From Flavobacteriaceae bacterium (GTDB lineage Bacteria > Bacteroidota > Bacteroidia > Flavobacteriales > Flavobacteriaceae), in contig JAHEHE010000013.1 of assembly GCA_024644725.1 (NCBI GenBank), positions 1-44,614 of the forward strand: DNA of 44,614 bases, written 5' to 3'. Shown one piece after another: positions 1 through 8,158 of this stretch (positions are counted from its first letter, which is position 1; every line of letters begins with the position of its first letter). The notes under the pieces were generated by a model. The model saw only the letters and a program-made list of their open reading frames with translations, did not search any database and was not told the DNA's origin. Made by a program: the position numbers and the translations under genes.

Positions 1-605
1 ACAAGACCGAATACCGTTGTCAAAAGGGCCACTTTAATACCCCCTGCAACTACCGCTGGTGAAATGTCACCGGCTGCTTCAATCGAGTCAAAGGCGCTAA
101 TCATACCGATTACCGTTCCCATGAAACCAAGCATCGGAGCCAGGGCGATGAAAAGCGACAGCCAGGAAACATTCTTCTCAAGCAATCCCATTTGCACACC
201 ACCGTAGGCCACTACAGCTTTCTCTGCAGCATCTACACCTTCGTCCATTCTGTCCAATCCCTGATAGAAGATCGAGGCAACAGGACCTTTTGTGTTTCTG
301 CACAATTCTTTGGCAGCTTCCACACCACCTGAGCTCATAGCTTCCTCAACATTGTCGACGAGCTTGTCAGTATTTGTTGTAGCCATGTTCAGGTAAATGA
401 TTCTTTCTATGGCAATGGCCAACCCTAGAATCAGGGTAACCAACACAATCCCCATAAAGAAAGGACCACCCTCAATAAAACGCTGCTTCAAGACCTGGTG
501 AAAAGTTTTGTCTTCGACAACTTGTTCCGTTTGCGCATAAATGTCTTGAGCTGAGCTCAATAACATCAATCCTGTCATGACAAGGATAGTAGATACTTTT
601 TTCAT
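1..605 (-). CDS. exbB: MotA/TolQ/ExbB proton channel family protein (3' end outside window)
   Basis: The 5' 201 codons of an inner-membrane proton-channel subunit; the reading frame is still open at base 1. The product starts MKKVSTILVMTG with a signal-like hydrophobic stretch, then a membrane segment around residues 50-68 (FFMGIVLVTLILGLAIAIE) followed by the family's RIIYL continuation. A cytoplasmic part (CRNTKGPVASIFYQGLDR) leads into the second membrane segment (SWLSLFIALAPMLGFMGTV) with the conserved GTVIGMI and a third starting at the edge. In this family the subunit forms the proton channel that, with ExbD and TonB, energises outer-membrane transport, or serves related Tol/gliding motors. 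The partner genes should lie beyond the left edge. The start is the ATG at 605. Family is clear; ExbB versus TolQ cannot be decided from the fragment. Confidence 0.88.
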   Translation of the reverse strand, partial: MKKVSTILVMTGLMLLSSAQDIYAQTEQVVEDKTFHQVLKQRFIEGGPFFMGIVLVTLILGLAIAIERIIYLNMATTNTDKLVDNVEEAMSSGGVEAAKELCRNTKGPVASIFYQGLDRMDEGVDAAEKAVVAYGGVQMGLLEKNVSWLSLFIALAPMLGFMGTVIGMISAFDSIEAAGDISPAVVAGGIKVALLTTVFGL

Positions 606-681
606 TTGTGTAAAGTTTGTTATTAAATTTAGTTAATGGGTTTAAAGATATAAAAATTTTGGAATAATAGAGCATCTTCCG

Positions 682-768
682 CGGAGAGAAAGGGATTCGA
701 ACCCTTGTTATGATCTCTCATAAACACGCTTTCCAAGCGTGCGCCTTAAGCCACTCGGCCACCTCTCC
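682..768 (-). tRNA. tRNA-Ser (anticodon GGA)
   Basis: Folds as a class II tRNA of 87 nt on the minus strand. The acceptor stem is GGAGAGG with TCTCTCC (one G-T pair at its base), the discriminator is G, and CCA is not encoded. The D-arm reads TGGCCGAGTGG, the anticodon stem-loop has CTTGGAAAG with anticodon GGA, there is a long variable arm, and the T-arm is AAGGG TTCGAAT CCCTT. It sits between exbB and the asparaginase gene, both on the same strand. Confidence 0.95.
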
Positions 769-834
769 AAAAAGCCAAAATTTCAATAGAGCGGCAAGTA
801 AAGAAAAATAATTTAATTGGAAAAATATTTTGCT

Positions 835-1881
835 CTAAAACTCCGTGAGCTCTCCCCTCAGAGGCCTTTCAAAATGGGTCTTGAACTCCTCCCGGCTGAA
901 ATCGAAAGTGAGCAGATAGCGCAATTTTGCCAGGGCCGATTCGGTGGTAATATCACCGCCGCTGAGGACCCCGATCCGCTTCAATTCCGAACTTGCGGCG
1001 TAACGCCCCTGCAGGACGCTTCCGCTGACACATTGCGTCACGTTGACAATATGAACCCCGGCCTTTATCGCCTCGCGAAGGCAGTTCAGGAACCAGGCTG
1101 CCGTTGGGGCATTGCCGGCACCGAAGGTCTCCAGGACGACCCCCTTCAAACCCGGCGTGCTAAGGGCATGCCTGACAGTTGTTTCCGTGATCCCGGGAAA
1201 GAGCTTCAGGATCAACACGTCAGATGACATATCTTTCCTCACCGTGAGCTCCATCCCCGCTTCTGCCCGCTTGAGGCGCCTCAGGATGGGATCGTTGAAA
1301 GTGAGATGGACCCCACTTTCAGCAAGATGGGGAAAGTTCGGCGAATCAAAGGCTTCGAATTGCTCCGCGCTGAGCTTGGTCGTGCGGTTCGCCCGATAAA
1401 GCCTGGACTCGAAATAGAGCGCGACTTCCTGAATCTTGGGTTCATCTTTCTCCTGGGCCGAAGCCAACTGTATGGCCGTGATCAGGTTTTCCTTGGCATC
1501 GGTTCTGAGGTCACCAATGGGCAACTGGGAGCCCGTAAAGATGACTGGCTTCCTAAGATATTCAAGCATAAAGCTCAGGGCCGAGGCCGTGTATGACATG
1601 GTGTCAGTGCCCGTAAGCACCACGAAGCCATCTTGCTCCGCGTAGCGCGATTCGATGATCTCGGCTATGCGCCTCCATAGATCCGGGGTCATGTCGGAAG
1701 AGTCGATGGGTCTCTCAAAAGATACCGTTTCCAATTGGCATTCAACGAGTTGCAACTCCGGAATTTTTTCCTTGATATTCTCAAAGTCGAAGGCCCTGAG
1801 CGCGTTGGTCTCGTAATCCTTGATCATCCCGATGGTTCCCCCGGTATAGATCAACAGCAATTTGGGAGGATGGGCAGCCAT
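835..1881 (-). CDS. ansA: type I L-asparaginase
   Basis: Hydrolyses L-asparagine to aspartate and ammonia in the cytoplasm. The N-terminal catalytic motif YTGGTIGM holds the nucleophilic threonine (about residues 12-19), and the second catalytic block VLTGTDTMSYTASALS carries the conserved T-D pair near residue 90. FTGSQLPIG and the C-terminal GGDITTESALAKLRYLL are also typical of the type I, AnsA-like branch. There is no signal peptide, which supports a cytoplasmic rather than periplasmic (type II) enzyme. The length of 348 aa is normal. I chose the ATG at 1881; the frame extends upstream to a GTG at 1896, but the ATG begins the conserved region more tightly. It is divergent from the zinc-peptidase gene, leaving about 60 bp for both promoters. 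Confidence 0.93.
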   Translation of the reverse strand: MAAHPPKLLLIYTGGTIGMIKDYETNALRAFDFENIKEKIPELQLVECQLETVSFERPIDSSDMTPDLWRRIAEIIESRYAEQDGFVVLTGTDTMSYTASALSFMLEYLRKPVIFTGSQLPIGDLRTDAKENLITAIQLASAQEKDEPKIQEVALYFESRLYRANRTTKLSAEQFEAFDSPNFPHLAESGVHLTFNDPILRRLKRAEAGMELTVRKDMSSDVLILKLFPGITETTVRHALSTPGLKGVVLETFGAGNAPTAAWFLNCLREAIKAGVHIVNVTQCVSGSVLQGRYAASSELKRIGVLSGGDITTESALAKLRYLLTFDFSREEFKTHFERPLRGELTEF

Positions 1882-1941
1882 AGAAAAATTTTGCACAGTT
1901 TTTGATATCTTGGTAAAAGTAACTGAAAAAAAGAAAACACA

Positions 1942-2619
1942 ATGACAGGTTCATTTATATTGATCATAGCCATCGGTCTGCTGGGCATGCTGGTCCAGGC
2001 ACGGCTCAGGAGCAAATTCAAAAAGTACTCGCACCTTCATCTTCAGAACGGTATGAGTGGCAAAGAAATCGCTGAGCGGATGCTCGCAGACAACGGCATT
2101 TATGACGTCAAGGTCATCTCGACACCCGGTCAGCTCACGGATCATTACAACCCGCAAAACAAAACAGTCAACCTGAGCGAGGCCGTTTACGGGGAAAGAA
2201 ATGCTGCCGCTGCTGCCGTGGCGGCACACGAATGCGGACACGCCGTGCAACACGCACAGGCCTATGCCTGGCTTCAACTTCGGTCCAGACTGGTTCCTGC
2301 GGTGGGTATTTCCTCTAAACTGGCATCTTTCCTGCTGATCGCAGGCATCTTTACCGTGGAGATCTTCCCACAGCTCTTGCTTCTGGGAATCTTGCTTTTT
2401 GCCGCTACCGTGGTATTTACCCTGGTTACCTTACCCGTGGAATACGACGCTAGCAACCGGGCCCTGGCGTGGCTCGAGAATAAGCAGATGGTGACGCCAC
2501 AGGAACAGGACGGGGCAAAAGATGCTCTCAAATGGGCGGCCCGCACCTACGTTGTCGCCGCACTCAGCTCGATTGCCACCTTGTTGTACTACGTAAACAT
2601 TTACAACAGCAGAAGCTGA
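1942..2619 (+). CDS. YugP-family zinc metallopeptidase
   Basis: Membrane-embedded neutral zinc metallopeptidase of the YugP type, 225 aa. The metal-binding signature HECGH lies in AAHECGHAVQH (about residues 93-103), preceded by the usual YGERNAAAAAVAAH. An N-terminal membrane segment (FILIIAIGLLGMLVQ) is followed, after the peptidase core, by two hydrophobic segments (about 133-170) and a short C-terminal hydrophobic stretch. The late VTLPVEYDASNRAL is a family hallmark and supplies a further acidic residue. The substrate of this family is not established. It is convergent with the Lrp-type gene, with only 16 bp between the stop codons. Confidence 0.9.
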   Translation: MTGSFILIIAIGLLGMLVQARLRSKFKKYSHLHLQNGMSGKEIAERMLADNGIYDVKVISTPGQLTDHYNPQNKTVNLSEAVYGERNAAAAAVAAHECGHAVQHAQAYAWLQLRSRLVPAVGISSKLASFLLIAGIFTVEIFPQLLLLGILLFAATVVFTLVTLPVEYDASNRALAWLENKQMVTPQEQDGAKDALKWAARTYVVAALSSIATLLYYVNIYNSRS

Positions 2620-2635
2620 TCCAATGCCGTAGAGG

Positions 2636-3100
2636 TTAAATTTTGATTTGTCGATCGATCTGTTGGTCCAGGGAGATGAAGGTTTCCGTTCGGGCCACAC
2701 CCTTTATGTTTTGAATCTGGTGGTTCAGCACCTGCATGAGGTGTTCGTTGTCCCGGCACAAGATTTTCACAAAGATCGCATAGTTGCCCGTGGTGTAATG
2801 ACTCTCGATGACCTCATCGATGTCCTGCATCCGCTTGATGGCCTCCCTGTACTTGCTGCTACTGTCGAGAAAGATCCCGACAAAAGCGAGCGTCTTGAAG
2901 CCCAGAACCTTGGGGTTGATGACAAATTTGGAGCCCGAGATCAGCCCCGAGGCTTCGAGCTTTCGAAGTCGTTGATGAATGGCCGCGCCAGAGATCCCGA
3001 TCTCACGGGCGATGCTCAATATCGGCGTCCGGGCATCGACCATGAGCCGATTCAGGATCATTTTGTCTATGCCGTCCAGCTTGAGCTCCCCCTGTTTCAT
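2636..3100 (-). CDS. Lrp/AsnC family transcriptional regulator
   Basis: A 154-aa protein with the classical two-part Lrp layout. The N-terminal winged HTH spans about residues 8-55 (LDGIDKMILNRLMVDAR, then ISGAAIHQRLRKLEASGLI). A C-terminal RAM ligand-binding/oligomerisation domain follows (GFKTLAFVGIFLD; VIESHYTTGNYAIFVKILC; GVARTETFISLD). Family members sense amino acids or other small ligands and bind as octamers or dimers. The start codon lies 6 bp after the accC stop, so the gene is almost certainly co-transcribed with fabH-accB-accC. This suggests a role tied to fatty-acid supply, but no target site was identified. Family assignment is firm; the ligand is unknown. Confidence 0.93.
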   Translation of the reverse strand: MKQGELKLDGIDKMILNRLMVDARTPILSIAREIGISGAAIHQRLRKLEASGLISGSKFVINPKVLGFKTLAFVGIFLDSSSKYREAIKRMQDIDEVIESHYTTGNYAIFVKILCRDNEHLMQVLNHQIQNIKGVARTETFISLDQQIDRQIKI

Positions 3101-3106
3101 CAGAAC

Positions 3107-4456
3107 CTAGTCTTCAGGTTGCATGACAAAGTCTTCCATGAACTTGGTGGTGTAATTGCCCGACACGTAATCCGGATGATCCATCAGTTGCCTGTGGAAC
3201 GGAATCGTGGTTTTGATCCCTTCAATGACAAACTCGTCCAGGGCACGTCGCATCTTGCTGATGGCCTCTTCACGCGTCTGAGCGGTAACGATCAGCTTGG
3301 CGATCATCGAGTCGTAGTTTGGAGGAATTGTATATCCGGCATACACGTGCGTGTCCAAACGCACTCCATGTCCGCCCGGGGCGTGAAAGATCGTGATCTT
3401 TCCCGGTGAGGGCCTGAAGTCGTGATAAGGATCCTCTGCATTGATACGGCATTCGATCGAGTGTTGGGTCGGGTAGTAATTGATCCCGATGATGGGCACT
3501 CCCGCCGCTACTTTGATCTGTTCCCGGATCAGGTCGAAGTTTGAGATCACCTGCTCGGTGATCGGATGCTCCACCTGGATTCGGGTGTTCATCTCCATGA
3601 AGTAGAAGTTGCGATGCTTGTCGACCAGGAACTCAATGGTCCCGGCACCCTCGTATTTGATGAATTCCGCAGCTTTAACCGCCGATTCTCCCATTTTTTC
3701 ACGCAGTTCCTGCGTCATGAATGGAGAAGGTGTTTCTTCGGTCAGCTTCTGATGCCTCCGTTGTACCGAACAATCACGTTCAGACAGATGGCAGGCGCGA
3801 CCTTTGTCGTCACCGACGATCTGTATCTCAATATGCCTGGGCTCTTCAATGAGCTTCTCCATGTACATCGCGTCGTTTCCGAAAGCTGCCTTCGATTCCT
3901 GTCGAGCCGAATCCCAGGCATCGCGCAGAGCTTCTTCGTCCCAGACGGCACGCATGCCTTTGCCACCACCACCCGCCGTTGCCTTGAGCATGACAGGATA
4001 TCCTATTTCTTTTGCCGTTTTCTTGGCCTGGGTAAAGTTTTCGAGAAGGCCCTCTGAACCCGGCACGGTAGGAACCCCTGCTTTTTTCATGGTTGCCTTG
4101 GCGGTTGCCTTGTCTCCCATCATGTTGATCATTTCTTCGGATGCTCCAATGAACTTGATCCCGTGCTCTTCACAAATTTTAGAGAATCGGGCATTCTCTG
4201 AGAGAAAACCGTATCCCGGGTGAATCGCGTCTGCATTTGTGATCTCAGCTGCTGCGATGATATTGGACATTTTCAGATAAGACTCCGAACTGGGAGCAGA
4301 TCCGATGCGAACGGCTTCATCTGCAAAACGCACATGAAGGCTCTCTTCGTCAGCTGTTGAATAAACCGCTACGGTTTTGATTCCCATCTCCCGGCAGGTC
4401 CGAATGACACGCAGGGCGATTTCTCCCCTATTGGCAATTAGTATCTTTTTAAACAT
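3107..4456 (-). CDS. accC: acetyl-CoA carboxylase, biotin carboxylase subunit
   Basis: ATP-dependent carboxylation of biotin on AccB, the first half-reaction of acetyl-CoA carboxylase. The 449-aa length matches the family. The N-terminal domain starts [19 protein letters not shown]. The ATP-grasp domain has the glycine-rich loop [12 protein letters not shown] (about 159-170), CSVQRRHQK, and the active-site block [14 protein letters not shown] (about 288-301). The C-terminal domain carries [10 protein letters not shown]. It is 22 bp downstream of accB and 6 bp upstream of the Lrp gene, in one minus-strand operon. The carboxyltransferase genes accA and accD are not in this window. Confidence 0.97.
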   Translation of the reverse strand: MFKKILIANRGEIALRVIRTCREMGIKTVAVYSTADEESLHVRFADEAVRIGSAPSSESYLKMSNIIAAAEITNADAIHPGYGFLSENARFSKICEEHGIKFIGASEEMINMMGDKATAKATMKKAGVPTVPGSEGLLENFTQAKKTAKEIGYPVMLKATAGGGGKGMRAVWDEEALRDAWDSARQESKAAFGNDAMYMEKLIEEPRHIEIQIVGDDKGRACHLSERDCSVQRRHQKLTEETPSPFMTQELREKMGESAVKAAEFIKYEGAGTIEFLVDKHRNFYFMEMNTRIQVEHPITEQVISNFDLIREQIKVAAGVPIIGINYYPTQHSIECRINAEDPYHDFRPSPGKITIFHAPGGHGVRLDTHVYAGYTIPPNYDSMIAKLIVTAQTREEAISKMRRALDEFVIEGIKTTIPFHRQLMDHPDYVSGNYTTKFMEDFVMQPED

Positions 4457-4478
4457 GTGTTCAGTGCATTAAAATGGA

Positions 4479-4967
4479 TCACGAAGGATCAACCAGGAAA
4501 AGAGGTTGATCGAATTCAACCGGTGAGGAGTCCTCGACAAGCACCTTTACGACCTTGCCGGATACTTCTGATTCCACCTCGTTGAATAATTTCATGGCCT
4601 CGATGATGCAGACCGTGTCTCCCGCTGAGATCGTGTCACCAACTTTTACAAAAGCGGGCTTGTCCGGAGAGGGTTTTCTATACAATGTGCCGATGATCGG
4701 CGATTTGATCTCAATGTATTTTGAGGTGTCATCGGCCTTCTCTGCCTCAACCGGGGTTTCCGCCGGAACGGGTGCTGCCGGAGCAGGTGCTTCCGCCGGA
4801 ACGGGTGCCGGAACGGCAACCTGTTGAGGCTGATGGATTATAGTTGTTTCAGCCTTGTCTGAACCGGTTCGGATGGTGATCTTGACGTCACCTGTCTCCA
4901 GTTTGACCTCGCTCGCACCTGACTTGGCCACGAATCTGATGAGGTTTTGTATTTCCTTTAAATCCAT
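4479..4967 (-). CDS. accB: acetyl-CoA carboxylase biotin carboxyl carrier protein
   Basis: Carries biotin between the carboxylase and carboxyltransferase sites. The N-terminal part (MDLKEIQNLIRFVAKSG) is typical of AccB. A flexible Ala/Pro/Glu-rich linker lies around residues 50-80, and the C-terminal biotinyl domain contains the EAMKLFNEVES motif whose lysine is biotinylated (about residue 124). Length is 162 aa. It lies 20 bp after fabH and 22 bp before accC, so the three are probably translated from one message. Confidence 0.96.
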   Translation of the reverse strand: MDLKEIQNLIRFVAKSGASEVKLETGDVKITIRTGSDKAETTIIHQPQQVAVPAPVPAEAPAPAAPVPAETPVEAEKADDTSKYIEIKSPIIGTLYRKPSPDKPAFVKVGDTISAGDTVCIIEAMKLFNEVESEVSGKVVKVLVEDSSPVEFDQPLFLVDPS

Positions 4968-4987
4968 AATTGATTATTTTGAATGTT

Positions 4988-5983
4988 CTAAGAGTTGTAG
5001 CACCATTTGAAATAGATCGCTCCCCAGGAGAATCCTCCTCCAAAGGCAGCCACAATAACCGTATCACCTTTTTTCAGCTCTTTTTCATAATCGGCAAAAA
5101 GCAGGGGAATCGTCGCAGAAGTCGTGTTGCCGTATTTGCTGATATTCAGCATCACCTTGGATGGGTCGAGCTTCATCCGTCTCGCCGTCGCCTCGACAAT
5201 TCTTTTGTTCGCCTGGTGAGCGGCCAGCCACTGCACATCCTCACCTGTGAGGTTGTTTCGCTCGAGAATCTTCTCGCTGACATCCGCCATGTTGAACACG
5301 GCATTTTTAAACACGGTTTGACCGTCCTGGCGCGCGTAATGCAATCGGTTCTCAACGGTTTCAACGGTTGCCGGCATCACCGATCCACCCGCAGGGACCT
5401 TCAGAAACTCACGTCCCGAACCATCGGATCTCATATATTCATCCAGCAGGCCCAATCCCTCGGTATTGGGCTCCACCAGCACCGCACCGGCCCCATCACC
5501 AAAAATGATGCAGGTCGTTCTGTCCTGGTAGTCGATCATCGAGCTATTCTTATCTGCCCCGATCAACAATATCTTTTTGTACCTCCCGGACTCGATGTAT
5601 CCGGCTGCTACAGACATTCCATAAAGAAAACTGGAACAGGCTGACTCGAGATCGAAAGAAAAAGCATTAACAGCTCCTATTTCAGAGGCTACGTAGGCTC
5701 CTGTTGAAGCAGCCTGCATGTCGGGCGTTGCCGTGCACAGAATGACTAAATCAATTTCTTTCGGGTCGAGGCCCGTCTTTGACAACAGATCTTCAGAGGC
5801 TTTAATCGCCAGGAAGGAGGTTCCCTTGTCGGGATCCTTCAAAATGCGCCGCTCCTTGATACCCGTTCGAGTTGTGATCCATTCATCATTTGTATCGACC
5901 ATGGTCTCCAACTCCTTATTCGTCAGAATGTAATCAGGAAGGTACTTCCCGACAGCTGTGATCGCGGCTGTTACTTTGCTCAT
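4988..5983 (-). CDS. fabH: beta-ketoacyl-ACP synthase III
   Basis: Condenses an acyl-CoA primer with malonyl-ACP to start fatty-acid synthesis. The Cys-His-Asn triad is complete: Cys in ESACSSFLYG (about residue 115), His in WLAAHQANKRI, and Asn in SKYGNTTSATIP. The C-terminal GGGFSWGAIYFKW is characteristic. Length is 331 aa. It is the first gene of the fabH-accB-accC-lrp operon, with a candidate promoter and an upstream terminator in the gap to rpmF. In many bacteria plsX lies between rpmF and fabH; here the 202-bp gap contains no such gene. Confidence 0.96.
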   Translation of the reverse strand: MSKVTAAITAVGKYLPDYILTNKELETMVDTNDEWITTRTGIKERRILKDPDKGTSFLAIKASEDLLSKTGLDPKEIDLVILCTATPDMQAASTGAYVASEIGAVNAFSFDLESACSSFLYGMSVAAGYIESGRYKKILLIGADKNSSMIDYQDRTTCIIFGDGAGAVLVEPNTEGLGLLDEYMRSDGSGREFLKVPAGGSVMPATVETVENRLHYARQDGQTVFKNAVFNMADVSEKILERNNLTGEDVQWLAAHQANKRIVEATARRMKLDPSKVMLNISKYGNTTSATIPLLFADYEKELKKGDTVIVAAFGGGFSWGAIYFKWCYNS

Positions 5984-6044
5984 TTTTGCAGATTTACTGA
6001 TTCACGCCCTTCATATGAAGCGAAAAGGAACACAAAACAGAATT

Positions 6045-6080
6045 CAAAAGTAATAAAATTCGGATTCTAAGTGGATCAAA
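6045..6080 (-). promoter_or_regulatory. candidate promoter for fabH operon
   Basis: On the minus strand TACTTTTG (6052-6045) matches the Bacteroidota -7 consensus TAnnTTTG exactly. A TTTG (6080-6077) lies upstream as a possible -33 element, but the 24-bp spacer is longer than usual. It sits between the rpmF terminator hairpin and the fabH start, where a promoter is needed. Confidence 0.45.
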
Positions 6081-6118
6081 AAAAATCTATTTTTTGAAAA
6101 AAAAGGTCTAAAAACACA

Positions 6119-6146
6119 AAAAAACCCTCAAAATTGAGAGTTTTTT
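6119..6146 (-). terminator. intrinsic terminator after rpmF
   Basis: Inverted repeat of A-rich left arm ending CCCTCAA and right arm TTGAGAG plus T-run, with one mismatch. Read on the minus strand it is a stem followed by GGGTTTTTTTGTGTTTTT. It lies 40 bp past the rpmF stop and separates the pdxA-DUF177-rpmF group from the fabH operon. Confidence 0.75.
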
Positions 6147-6185
6147 GCTTTTTTTTCGCCGAAAATACCGAACGAGAAGCGAGCC

Positions 6186-6380
6186 TTAGGCCTGGTTCTC
6201 CTCGGCGTCGATCAGCACCTGACCCCTGTAGTAGAGTTTGCCTTCGTGCCAGTGTGCACGGTGGTACAAATGAGCCTCTCCTGTCGTCGGGTCTTTCGCA
6301 ATTTGAGGAACAGAAGCTTTGTAATGCGTTCTTCTCTTATTTCTGCGCTGCTTGGACGTTCTTCTTTTAGGATGTGCCAT
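6186..6380 (-). CDS. rpmF: 50S ribosomal protein L32
   Basis: A 64-aa basic ribosomal protein. [17 protein letters not shown] is the highly conserved L32 N-terminus. The segment after it ([19 protein letters not shown]) aligns with the L32 zinc-ribbon region but contains no cysteine at all, so this is a zinc-independent form. It follows the DUF177 gene by 6 bp, the usual linkage in bacteria, and is followed by a terminator. Confidence 0.97.
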   Translation of the reverse strand: MAHPKRRTSKQRRNKRRTHYKASVPQIAKDPTTGEAHLYHRAHWHEGKLYYRGQVLIDAEENQA

Positions 6381-6386
6381 TATTGC

Positions 6387-6920
6387 TTATTTTTTGTCTA
6401 TTAGTAATTTCTTCAATTCGTCCCATCTGGGATCCGTTTCTTCTATTTCTTTTTTGTTCTCCGGACTCAATTCATCCAGTTTCTCAAGTATGTCCGATTT
6501 CAGCGTTCCGTCCTCGATTCCGGGATGCACTTTCTTCGAGGGAACCGCCAGCACCATCATTTCATAAATGTACTGCGCTACATTCAACTGGTGCTCTCCA
6601 TGAGGCAAAATCAACACCTCATCGTTGTCATCGTCATAGTGCTCGCCGAATTTGACCACCAAATCCAATTGACCCTCAATCGGAAGATCAAATGGCTCAT
6701 TGCTCAGATCACAGCTCACACGGACGTTTCCACTTCCGGCAAAATGCAATTCAAGCATGTTGCTCTTTTTTCGAAACTCCAGATCTATGAACAATTTCGC
6801 CTTGCGAAATTCATCGTACTTAAAAAACTCAAAGAACTCTTTGTCAACTTCGTACTCGAATCTGTGCAGACCCTCTTTCAGTCCGAAAAAAGAAATCTCA
6901 TATTCTTTCAACATTTTCAT
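6387..6920 (-). CDS. DUF177 (YceD) family protein
   Basis: Member of the DUF177/YceD family, whose gene is almost always next to rpmF; the family has been linked to 23S rRNA/ribosome maturation in other organisms. Conserved blocks are the N-terminal MKMLKEYEISFFGLKEG, the cysteine-containing RVSCDLSNEPFDLPIEG near the middle, and the C-terminal DPRWDELKKLL. I chose the ATG at 6920, which gives the M-K-x-L-K-E/F start common in relatives. An ATG at 6914 is possible, and longer frames starting at 6944 look unlikely. The gene lies directly upstream of rpmF and downstream of pdxA. Confidence 0.9.
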   Translation of the reverse strand: MKMLKEYEISFFGLKEGLHRFEYEVDKEFFEFFKYDEFRKAKLFIDLEFRKKSNMLELHFAGSGNVRVSCDLSNEPFDLPIEGQLDLVVKFGEHYDDDNDEVLILPHGEHQLNVAQYIYEMMVLAVPSKKVHPGIEDGTLKSDILEKLDELSPENKKEIEETDPRWDELKKLLIDKK

Positions 6921-6986
6921 CCGAACACAAATTTGAGCGCGCAAAGATAATCATTTGTTTGAATTAAAAAAAGCATTCCTTTGAGA

Positions 6987-8081
6987 TTATTGCTTTTTCA
7001 TTTCCCGTTCCGGTCTTTTAGTTTCTCGATCTCCTCTTCTTGTATCTCGCTGGATTTCAAGCTTATTTTTTCCCAGTTCCATATTGCTTGTTCTGGACCT
7101 GAACAATTCTAAGGCGGCAAACAAGGCCTCTCTGAACGATTGATGATCGGCTTTTCCCTGACCCGCAATATCAAATGCCGTACCGTGATCCGGTGAGGTA
7201 CGAATCTTGTTCAGCCCCGCTGTGAAATTCACTCCGTGTCCGAACGCGATAGTCTTGAATGGAGCGAGTCCCTGATCGTGGTACATGGCCATAACCCCGT
7301 CAAAATTCTTGTAGTTTCCGCTGCCAAAGAAACCATCCGCAGCATAGGGTCCATAAACCAATCGTCCTTTTTTCTGCAATTCGGCAATGGCAGGGGCCAC
7401 GATCTCATCGTCCTCCGTTCCAATGACGCCCTTGTCCCCACAATGAGGATTCAGGCCCAGGACGGCAATGCGAGGCTTATTGATGCTGAAGTCATTTTTA
7501 AGCGCCTGATGCATGATTTCAACCTTTTTTACAATCCGTGTGGCGTCTATGGCTGCCGCCACTTCCTTTAAGGGAAGGTGCCCCGTTATCAATCCGACGC
7601 GCAGTTCCTCGGTCATCAGGATCATCAGTGCTTCTCCTTCGAGTTCCTGCTCCAGGTATTCGGTATGTCCCGCAAATTGAAAATCTTCTGACGACATGTT
7701 GTGCTTGTCGATGGGCGCTGTCACCAAAACATCGATATCCCCTTTTTTCAGGGCAGTCACGGCCCGACGCAGTGACTCGTAGGCGTATTTGCCCGAAATC
7801 TCGGTAGGTGTCCCAAGCTCCAGGTCTATCATCTCTTTCCAGACATTGAGCAAATTCAACTTGTTGTGAATCACTTTGTCCATCCGATCGACACCGTGTA
7901 TCCCGGTGTCAATGCCAAGAGCCTTCTTGTGAAAGCTCACGCTTTTCGAAGAGCCGAAGACGACCGGTGTGCAAAACTCGAGCATGCGGCTGTCCTCAAA
8001 GGTTTTCAGGATCACTTCGATGCCTACACCATTGAGATCTCCCACCGAAATTCCAACCTTAATTTTCTCCTGTTTTTTCAT
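6987..8081 (-). CDS. pdxA: 4-hydroxythreonine-4-phosphate dehydrogenase
   Basis: NAD-dependent oxidation of 4-phosphohydroxythreonine in the DXP-dependent pyridoxal-phosphate pathway. Family signatures are VGISVGDLNGVG at the N-terminus, the metal-binding histidines in FAGHTEYL (about residue 136) and YHDQGLAPFK, and the NPHCGD block. The core is normal, but the protein ends with about 30 extra highly charged residues after LELFRSRTS (rich in Arg, Lys and Glu, such as DTRRGDRETKRPERE). This makes it 364 aa, longer than the usual ~330-350. It heads the pdxA-DUF177-rpmF group and is divergent from ribE. Confidence 0.96.
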   Translation of the reverse strand: MKKQEKIKVGISVGDLNGVGIEVILKTFEDSRMLEFCTPVVFGSSKSVSFHKKALGIDTGIHGVDRMDKVIHNKLNLLNVWKEMIDLELGTPTEISGKYAYESLRRAVTALKKGDIDVLVTAPIDKHNMSSEDFQFAGHTEYLEQELEGEALMILMTEELRVGLITGHLPLKEVAAAIDATRIVKKVEIMHQALKNDFSINKPRIAVLGLNPHCGDKGVIGTEDDEIVAPAIAELQKKGRLVYGPYAADGFFGSGNYKNFDGVMAMYHDQGLAPFKTIAFGHGVNFTAGLNKIRTSPDHGTAFDIAGQGKADHQSFREALFAALELFRSRTSNMELGKNKLEIQRDTRRGDRETKRPEREMKKQ

Positions 8082-8100
8082 TCAGATCTAGTAGATTTCT

Positions 8101-8141
8101 TAATTTTGAGCGTCCCATCGGAACGTCCGAGGACAAATTTA
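8101..8141. promoter_or_regulatory. divergent -7 elements between pdxA and ribE
   Basis: TAATTTTG (8101-8108, plus strand, facing ribE) and TAAATTTG (8141-8134, minus strand, facing pdxA) both match TAnnTTTG. Neither has a perfect -33 TTTG at the right distance, so they are candidates only. Confidence 0.4.
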
Positions 8142-8158
8142 ATCAATATAAATAGAAC

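Noticed and set aside
1897-1941. Shared promoter between ansA and the YugP-type gene (TATCTTGG)
   Set aside because: It deviates from TAnnTTTG and no -33 lies at the right spacing; too weak to list.
2648-3409. 253-codon plus-strand frame over the Lrp and accC genes
   Set aside because: Fully antisense to two genes with firm family matches; the translated product has no recognisable features.
4970-5644. 224-codon plus-strand frame antisense to fabH
   Set aside because: Opposite strand contains a complete catalytic triad; this frame is a composition artefact.
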